A program made the translations under genes and the position numbers. A DNA stretch of 19,503 bases from Ophiocordyceps camponoti-saundersi (nom. inval.) (taxonomy: Eukaryota > Ascomycota > Sordariomycetes > Hypocreales > Ophiocordycipitaceae): contig PDHQ01000489.1 of NCBI GenBank assembly GCA_003339415.1, forward strand, positions 1 to 19,503. The letters are read 5' to 3'. Shown piece by piece: positions 9,065 to 16,858 of this stretch. The notes under the pieces were generated by a model, which made no database searches, was not told the DNA's origin, and was given only the letters and a program-made list of their open reading frames with translations. Position 1 is the stretch's first letter. Each line of letters begins with the position of its first letter.

Positions 9065-10325
9065 TAGTATACTTTTACTATTTAAGACTCTTTATCTTTA
9101 GTAATTTCCTTTATTACTATATTCTATTAATATTTATTTTCTATACCCCTCCCTACGCGCTATTATAACCTTAGCTATCTATTATATATCTTGCCGGGAC
9201 GCGTCTAGTGCCTCTAAGCCTCCGAATAGATATCGAAACCGTTCCTTTCTAAGGAACCGGAGGACTCCGACACGCTCTTATAGCACGGATTTCTTATAAC
9301 GATATAATTAGTATATTAATCTCTAAAGGCCCTAGTAACCTTAATATATTCGTAAAATAGCCGGGGCACGCTCTTATCCTTATATTCCCCGTATAGATTA
9401 ACTATATCTTTATAACTAGCTACTATAATCCCTTATATTTAGTTAGATATCCTAAGAAGGCGAGCGATTCGTCTCTAATCCGTAATATCCGGGTTATTAA
9501 GAGCTAGGCAAATAGTTACGGCTCTCTTCGACTCTTTAGCTATAACCCTCTCCTCGTCGTTCTATTTTATCTTATTATTTATCGCTTTTCCTTAAACTAT
9601 AGCTTAAAATACTTACGTTAGTAGTATATTACTTAAGTATCTTATTAGAATTCCCTAATACCGTCTATAACGTATAGTAAAGATTGCCGTTCCGGATACG
9701 CTTTCTAATCGGTCTAAATAGGGATCTAGGAAAATCGATAACCCTATAAGTCTCCGATAAAGATATCTCGTAATATAGATATAACGATAACTTTTAGGAT
9801 AACGTGAGATACGTAAAAGGCGAGCGCTAGAAAAAAACGAAGATTTTAGCTATTTTTTACGATAAATAGAAAGAAGTTAACGAAGGGACGATTTTTTTAG
9901 GCGGCGCGATAAATCTCGATAACCCTTAGTACGTAAAAGAATACGAGAATCCTAATCGCGAAGAAAAAAAAACGAAGATTCTACGCCTCTATAACGACGA
10001 TAAATAAAGTTAAGTTAATAAGAGAGGATTTTTTCACGCGGCGTAACGAATCTCCTAAATTTATACGTTTATACTTCGAATTACTAATCTGCGCCGCCTT
10101 TATTCCTTTACTAATATCTAAAAGTCACGTTTTCTTACCCCTAGACACCTCCTCTACTATTTTTCTAGTATTTCTATCCTTAACCCTTAATTCTATATAC
10201 CCTTTTTATAGCTTTATTACTTTAGATAAACTTTAGTACTTACTTACGTACTTTCTTCCGTTAACTAATAAAAACTTAGGATTACGACGCCTTTCTTTAT
10301 TAGCTACCTAATTAGATTACTCCTA
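9065..10325 (-). pseudogene. Four-copy family gene, copy C
   Basis: Same strand and order as A and B. On the minus strand near 9400-9180 it gives VPRLFYEYIKVTRAFRD*YT, then NYIVIRNPCYKSVSESSGS. That is a clearer, less mutated version of the segment that is open in copy A, where Lys-Val-Thr has become Ile-Ile-Tyr. An internal unit of about 140 bases is present twice (9775-10050). Similarity to B ends at 'GATTACT' near 10318, at the position where B has the palindrome, so this copy lacks the tail. It lies inside the B/D inverted repeat. Product unknown. A former DNA- or protein-interaction role cannot be judged. Confidence 0.68.
9775..10050 (-). repeat. Internal tandem duplication (~140-bp unit x2) in copy C
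   Basis: Both units (about 9775-9911 and 9912-10050) contain 'TCTCG', 'ACCCTTAG' or 'ACTTTTAGG', 'ACGTAAAAG', an A-rich 'AAAAACGAAGATT', 'GATAAATA' and an 'AAGTTAA' block before 'GCGGCG'. They match the two units in copy B. Confidence 0.6.
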
Positions 10326-10544
10326 TAATTTAACTACCTTATAGTCTATACCTTAACCGGCTATAGCTTAAGACTAGTTAGCCCGTTTATATAGCCTAAC
10401 GGTTTAATTTAAAAATGCTACTAAAGCTATATATCGTATTACCGTAATAGAGTTATTAGCAAGATAGAGCACCTCTCTTAATATTACCTACTTACTAGGT
10501 AATATATATAAATATATATATATATATATATTATATTAGCTAAT
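10326..10544. other. Spacer with TA tracts between copy C and the right tail arm
   Basis: Holds TA-rich tracts around 10499-10536 and no recognised gene. Its right boundary is where inverted homology to 8395-8765 begins ('CTTCTAGGTATAGGTACC'). Confidence 0.5.
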
Positions 10545-10900
10545 AGCTTCTAGGTATAGGTACCTCGGCATAAGGCCGGCCTACCTAAAACTAGGGGGGA
10601 AATATAGGACTAGAAGTATTAAGACTAGGGGTTAATATATAAAGGGGAATCGTCTAACCCTCTAAAGGTATATAGTCTGACCTTTACGGTGAACTATGCC
10701 TCTATATATCGTATGCCCCCGTACTCACTTCCCTACCCCTAATATACCCCCTCCGGGGCTAAGAAAAATAGGCCCGGAAAGGAAGAAACTATTAATGCTA
10801 AAAAAGAAGCAGAAAAGCCTCGGAAAAAATATACTAAAGCCTAAGAATAGAGGAAGGAAAAAATAGCTATAAAAGTGTAAAAATCGAACATTTCGAAAAA
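10545..10900 (+). repeat. Tail repeat, right arm of a large inverted repeat
   Basis: Inverted partner of 8395-8765. Recognisable blocks include 'GGCATAAGGCCGGCCTACC' near 10568, 'GGGGTTAATATATAAAGG' near 10628, 'CGTCTAACCCTC' near 10650, 'CCCCTCCGGGGC' near 10747 and 'ATTAATGCTAAAAAAGA' near 10791. This arm keeps an unusual number of non-GCA CA/TG sites (about 10678, 10690, 10726, 10876 and 10889), so it was hit less than its surroundings. Confidence 0.85.
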
Positions 10901-11955
10901 GGGTACGTACTAATAGTATATACTATCGGCTAGTAATCCGGTAACCTTATTAGTTAGATTATCGATAATAGGTGCGGTAATCTCGAAAGCTAATTAGTCG
11001 GCCGAGGACGTACGTAAGAAGGTACCGAAGTATATATAAAGTAGGCGTTCTAGGGAGCGTTATAGATAGTCTTTAGCGTAGACGATAAACTATAGAAAAA
11101 TATAGGAAAAGCGTCTAAAAGGAAAGTATTATAATTTTAAAAAATAGAAAGGAAATAATAGCGTTATAAATTAGTAAACCGGGGCCTGCTTATAAATAGA
11201 AACGAAAAATTCGGCGCGCGTAGGAAAATTCTACTATTTTTAACTTTATTTGCCCCGTTATTTTAAACCCGAAAAATCGTTTTTCTTTTAGCCTTTGCCG
11301 TATAGTTCGTTATTCCTATATTCCGAGGAAATATTATAATAAAGGTGCACTATCTCGAGCCGGGTAATAACGTTATTAAATTCCTAAGATCGCCGTTTAG
11401 CGCTATTACCGTTCGTAAAGGAAACGATCGAAAGATATTTTATACTTTTAGAATAAGAGACCCTAAGTCGTCTAGGAGACTTTAATATCTTACCACCGAT
11501 ATAAGTAAACCTAGTAAAGTAAGAAAGGAATAGGAATAACTATTATTAGGACGCGGAAGCACGCGTGGCGGCTATGCCGCCGCTTAGGAACCTAATTATC
11601 TCGATTACGTATAATCCCGCCTATACTACTTATTAGTATCGGATTACGTCGCTCTTACGCTTCCCCGATTAGCTATATAGAATTCTTATAGTAAGCTGAG
11701 GCGAGATTATTCGTTCCTACGCTAAATACGAGGACCTAACTTTTCCGCTTATTATATATTACTATATTAAGGTCCCGGGCGTTTTCGGCGGTTATTATGC
11801 TAACTATATTATTATAAAGCGCCCCTATAATTACCTAACTAGTTCGTCGTTAGGAGGCTCGAGTTCTAACGGTACTATTACGAATTTATAAGCGGTTTTG
11901 CGTCGTGCTAGCCTTAACCTAGCTTATTAAGTTAGTAGCCTTAGTATATTCCCTC
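10901..11955 (+). pseudogene. Four-copy family gene, copy D (inverted)
   Basis: This is the same gene as A-C in the opposite orientation. 'AAGAAGGTACCGAAGTATAT' near 11007 is the reverse complement of the 8275 region in B, and 'CTTTATTTGCCCCG' near 11243 corresponds to the end of the internal unit, present once here. The block near 11385-11460 aligns with copy A around 5700-5760. Near 11775, 'CCGGGCGTTTT' matches the A segment encoding RAFYDY but then skips about 30 bases, an in-copy deletion. It begins with a degenerate form of the palindrome (10913-10926), preceded by the tail. No unbroken ORF and no recognised product. Confidence 0.65.
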
Positions 11956-12204
11956 GTATATAGATAGTATAAGGGTATAGGGAGATAAGAAAAAGGGGAA
12001 AGGAAAGGGGAAATAATCGCATATATCCTTAATATTATAGTAATTTACTATAGTTTCCTTAAAATAAAAAGCATAACGTAAAGAAACGTAGTAAAAAATA
12101 TAGGAAAGAAAGAGTTTATAATAAAGGAAAGAAATAGAAGAAAAGAGAAGGAAGTTAGCAAGGTAGAGGTAAAACCCTAATACGCTCGCGGAAAAGAAGC
12201 AAAG
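11956..12204. other. Spacer, purine-rich on the + strand
   Basis: A G/A-rich stretch (about 11966-12015 and 12110-12170) with no supported feature. It separates copy D from the next + strand relic. Confidence 0.4.
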
Positions 12205-12740
12205 CCTCGGCAGGCAGGGCTTTTATAAAGCTATCTATAAGGTTATCTACGAAGGCGATCTAGCGGATTTTAAGGCGTTTATCCTATACCTCTTATCGTA
12301 ACTAGTAATTATAAATATTAATATATCGGAGGTTTATTTAAAGTTTCGCGGGAGGTTTAGTTAGGAGTATAATCGTACGCTAATTATTATATTAAAATAT
12401 CGAGATGCCCGTTATTTAGATACCGAGTTCTTTAATTAAGCGGGATAGGGCCCGTTATTCCTTAGCGGCCTTAGAAAAGGCTAGGAGTTCCCTTTCCGTA
12501 GAGGAGGTTATAACGGTCGTTTACTTTATAGCCTTCTAATTAAAAGTACTACTATCCTAAAGTTAGAAATAGTAACCTTAAGATAATTTGCGAGTATCCG
12601 GATAATTAGCGTAGGAAGAATTTAACTAGTAGATAGCCGTATAAGTTCTAGGACCGAAGGAGAGGGCGTAGTTAGCCGTATCGAGAAGATAGGCTAGGCA
12701 ACGCTTAATTTTATAGAAATAACGCGGCCTTAGGTTTAAG
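12205..12740 (+). pseudogene. RIP-degraded reading frame, unknown protein
   Basis: Frame +2 (for example, codons from 12272) gives a continuous protein-like reading with only TAA/TAG stops for about 175 codons. Segments include YKAIYKVIYEGDLADFKAFI, then SEVYLKFRGRFS and EYNRTLIIILKYRDARYLDT, followed by a basic stretch and a C-terminal part with SSRTEGEGVVSRIEKIG. The EYNR...RDARYLDTEFF block is the most distinctive part. I recognise no family. It might be the 5' part of P1 or a separate gene; 700 bases with no followable frame separate the two. No start codon can be fixed because ATG has been mutated away. Confidence 0.45.
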
Positions 12741-13440
12741 CGTAACCTTATAAGCTTGCTAACCGTATACGCGATATCTAGTCGAGTGTAAATAGCAACG
12801 TAGAGAGCACTGCCTATTATTAAAAGATAGTATTTTAACGTAAAACCGCTCCCTTATAACCTATCTAATAAGGATTTCTAACTATTATAAGCCCGATATT
12901 CTATATTAAAAAATACTAAAAGATACTATCCGGCACTCTCGTAACCTAAACGATCTCCCTCCCTCCTTTTATATATAATTATCGTCCTATTTTACTCCCT
13001 AACCTACTAATTAATACGTTTCTTCTACTAGTCTAGCTTTATAATATAGGTTATTAGACGGCCTCTTAATACTCGAGATTCGTGGCGCCCTTTTACCTAG
13101 GTATATTCGTCCTACTCTTACCTCTCCGTACGTTTATCTATATAGCTATCTATAGCTATTCCTATCGTATATATATACGGGAAATAGAACTAAGGAATAA
13201 TAAGAGTAGGAAATAATAATACCTTTATAAGGATCTGTTATAAATAAACTATATAACTTATAAGTCTCGTATAATAGGCAGAGTCTATAAGGTATTTTTA
13301 GTATAATATTTACGATACCCTAATATATATAAATATATACTAATATTAGTTATTTTATCTTATACGGTTTAGGTTATAGCTAAAAGATAAAAGGTAGAGA
13401 TTATAAAAAAAAACTAAATATATAATAGTATACCTATATT
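12741..13440. other. Mutated DNA upstream of P1, no gene recognised
   Basis: Rich in TAA/TAG in all frames. It could hold an intron, the promoter or the 5' region of the P1 relic, but no splice site, TATA box or start can be separated from the TA-rich background. Confidence 0.4.
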
Positions 13441-16169
13441 ATCCCCTAAGTTTAATATTACCGTACTACCTTATAAAAGATATAACGTTTTAAACTACTT
13501 ATATTCTTTCTATTAACCTTAAGCTTTTAAATATATCCTAAAAACCTATAATATTATAATAACGCTTAAGTAACTTAATTACTATATCTCGCCGCAAAGC
13601 TTCCTCCCCTAAGCACTAACCTAGTAAGCGATACCGAAATCGATAATCCGATAACTAACTATATAAAGAAATAACCTAATCCCTCGCTACTTAAGGTAAA
13701 TATTTTAACGATATTACGAGTATATTTTAGGACGCTAAAAAATACTATATACTTATAGCTAAGATCCCTATAAGAGTTCTAAAAATAGATTAGATAATCT
13801 CGAAAAATAGAATACTTAATAAGAAGCATATTAACTAACTTTACGAAGCGTTTTGTTAAGAAGCCCTACGATGAAATATAGTTAAAAACTATATTACTGT
13901 CCTTTTCTCTCTTAACGAGTCCCGGCGCTTCCTATAAAGTAAGAATATTAATACCGAACTACGTAATATTAAAACTATTTATAATTTACTCGATTAGCTT
14001 TTAGAAATACCGGTTAAGGTATTATTTAGCTAGCACCGGATTAAAGCGCTAAAAAGGTATAATTAAGAGTATAACGGAGAGGAGGCTAACTTATAGTGGC
14101 CCTGCTAGCTCTATAATAAAGGTCTAAGCCTCGTACCTTATTAATCTCGTAACCTTACGCTAATAATAATATAAATTCTATACTAGGGAATATCGACTTA
14201 ATATTACGTTTTAATTAGCAAACTCTCTTAAAAAATAATAACTACGGCGATATCTAAGTATAGGTAGTAGAGGCGGCCTCCTAAGATCTTAAAAGGTTCT
14301 AAGGCACTGCTTATAATATCGAAACCGAAATAGGACGCTACCTCTTCCTAGAAGGCTAACTAGGCTTCCTACTATAATAACTTACTACTATATAGCGTAA
14401 CCTTATTTAGAAAAATTATATTACCGCCTAGTGCTTTACCGCCCTAGGTAGAGGTATTTTCGGGATTATTACGTAGGATTCGATAATACGCCTTAGAGTT
14501 CCCGAAATTCGCCCCCCCCCCCCCCCCCCCGACCGCTATACCTTATCTCTAATATTATTATTTACTATAGTTTTAGTTCGCTGCCTTTTATTACGTTACG
14601 TATAACCTCCGATACCTCTACCCTACCGCCTACTACCGCGTGATACCTAATAACTAGTATAAACTCGCGGCCGCCCTTCGCGATAATAATCCGCTTACTA
14701 AGATCGAGAAGCTCCTTTTCCTACCTTAAAAAGACGCTAAATCGGGTAGCCTAACCGCGGAACGTAACAGTTCCTTACTTATCTAATTTACTAATAACGA
14801 GTATAAATATATTTACTATAAGCTTATAGAAGGATACGTTAAGATCCTTAACCTTACTTAGACTATAAACTTATCCTCGATAAAATATAAGGTACTTTAT
14901 CGAGTAATAAAATATATAATAAGCTAGCTAAATAATACGCTTATTATTATCTTTAACTAACGTGATAATTAGAAGCTATCCTTTTATAAAGACCTCCTCC
15001 CCGCCCTCCTATCCTTTAGTACCGAACGCCTTAACGAAGCTAAATAGAGACCCGTTTTATTCCTACTATATTTTAATACTAAACCTATTAACGAGCGCCT
15101 AGCGATTATTCTCTAGTATAAGTTACTTAACTTTACGATTCGTAATCTTAAGGTATTAAAGTAGCTATATTAAACTAATTACCTTACGCTTCCTAAAAAG
15201 GGAATCGATACCGACAACTACGCCGCTCGATTTAGCGATTAGTTTTAGTACAGTCTGCTAGATATTATTCGCTAATATATCGGTCCCGACTTTCGCCTTA
15301 CCTAATCGCTAGCTATAGATACTAATACCGGTCCCTATAATAGCGGCGGAACCGAAATATTTAATCTCGCTTAGGACCTCTATACCTACGCGTTAAGGCT
15401 CCCCTCTATTGCCCGGGATAAACGCCTTCGTCGTATCCTTAAGTTAGCCGAGTTCCCTAAAACTCTCGCCGCCCTCTTTATATAGTAACTTTCGCTATAA
15501 TAATATACTACCTACCTATTATACTAAGTTCTCGAAACTAATAGCGGTAGTAATCCTAACGCTAAAAATATCGAAACCTAACGCCTAAACGTACCTTTAT
15601 TTATTACCGCTATTTAGGATTTAACCCCCCCCTTAACCTTACTACCGCCTTCGCGAAAACGGGCTCCCCTAACCGTAACGTAGCTATTTAAAGTAAGCAG
15701 CTAACTACGTTCTAAGCCTCCCCCTAACGAAAATATCTCTCTCCCCTCGAGTCCTATATATTCCTACGACGATACGTACTAAGAACGAGGCACCGCTAGC
15801 GAAAATGACGGAAATATACGTTATAATTCCGATAGCTTACTTCCTCCGTTACCCCTTCCTCGCACTAAAGCTAATTCCCCTAATACTACCCTTAAGGGTA
15901 ATACTATCCCGTCCGTCCGCTATCCTTAACCTACTAATACCCCGCCGGCTACTAGTAAAATACCCTTAAAGCTAGGTTAGACGAGCTACCCTACGCGGTC
16001 TATATAGTAAGTAAGCCCTACTTTACCTGCTATAAGGACGAATAATTATACCGCTAGTAGACTATAGAATATAACGCTAAGGAATAAGTTAAACCGTTCC
16101 TCGCGGTCTGCTAGTATAATATTTTCGTAAGGGCTAAAAGCAGATAATAAAAATAATAGGGCACGCTAA
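13441..16169 (+). pseudogene. P1: ~900-codon RIP-degraded gene relic, unknown protein
   Basis: Frame +1 is followable from about 13500 to 13930 and contains NILTILRVYFRTLKNTIYL and ILTNFTKRFVKKPYDEI. It then passes to frame +3, which stays protein-like to about 16169. The frame change near 13930 is the only one I see. Frame +3 contains RNIKTIYNLLD and LLRRIR, then a poly-proline run at 14512-14530, KLAAALRDNNPLTKIEKLLF, SSIKYKVLYRVIK, LPKKGIDTDNYAARFSD and RDKRLRRILKLAEFPKTLAA. A Pro/Ser/Thr-rich, probably disordered tail starts near 15600, with an acidic patch near 15765. Interruptions are TAA/TAG at likely Gln or Trp codons. The core looks like a mostly helical globular protein. I recognise no family. 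The start is not definable. It lies on the same strand as P2, about 690 bases upstream of it. Whether they belonged to one element is inference. Confidence 0.65.
14512..14530 (+). repeat. Run of 19 C encoding poly-proline in P1
   Basis: Nineteen consecutive C lie in frame within P1: the frame +3 reading before (GLLRRIR...FPKFA) and after (TAIPYL) the run is unshifted, giving a poly-Pro stretch. C-runs contain no CpA and so survive RIP. Length may be misassembled or variable. Confidence 0.85.
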
Positions 16170-16858
16170 CTATATTTAGAGAGATTCTTTATTAAAAAAG
16201 TATAGTTTATATCGCCTATTATATTTTATTAATATTATAACTTTTTTCTTATAAACCTAACTACTATCCTATACCCTTTATAATATCCTAATATAATATT
16301 AATAATACTACCCGAGTATTAAGCTTTATATTCCCGGAAATAGTTTCTCGAAAAGATATTATAATTTACGCTCCTTACTACTATTTAAATCTATATACTT
16401 TTATAATAAAGTCTTTATAAACTACCTCGTTAAAGTACCTAATTTCCCTATATATAATATAATACTATATACCGTCTTTTTCTACTATCTTACTATAATT
16501 ATACCGCTAATATTATTCTTCTATTCTATCTTACCTATTCCGTACGAAAAATAAAATAATATAAGTTTTAATTATCTATATAATTACCGTATAGCCTTAG
16601 AGGAAATACGATAGAGAATATACGAGTATAGATAATATAAAGGATTCTTTATAAAGGGACTATAATAACGGGGCCCTAAATTTTCTTTACCCTTGTACGA
16701 TATTATAAGTTAATAGGGCCTAGTAATAGGGCCGCTTACGATATTAAATAAAATTATAATATAAATATAATATAAGCACTAAATCTAAATACTACGTAGT
16801 AAAATAAAAAAAAATATCTAGCCTGCTGTTCTTCTTATAAAAGGACTAAATAATTAAC
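16170..16858. other. AT-rich spacer between P1 and P2
   Basis: No gene. It is dense in TA and contains 'GGGCCCTAAA' near 16671 and two 'AGGGCC' repeats near 16714 and 16728. It presumably includes the former 3' region of P1 and promoter of P2, but no defined regulatory element can be supported. Confidence 0.45.

Noticed and set aside
10980..11140. A bZIP-like basic region at the N-terminus of copy D
   Set aside because: One frame gives Arg/Lys-rich text with a spacing loosely like a bZIP, but the same region in copies A and B does not keep the pattern in any single frame.
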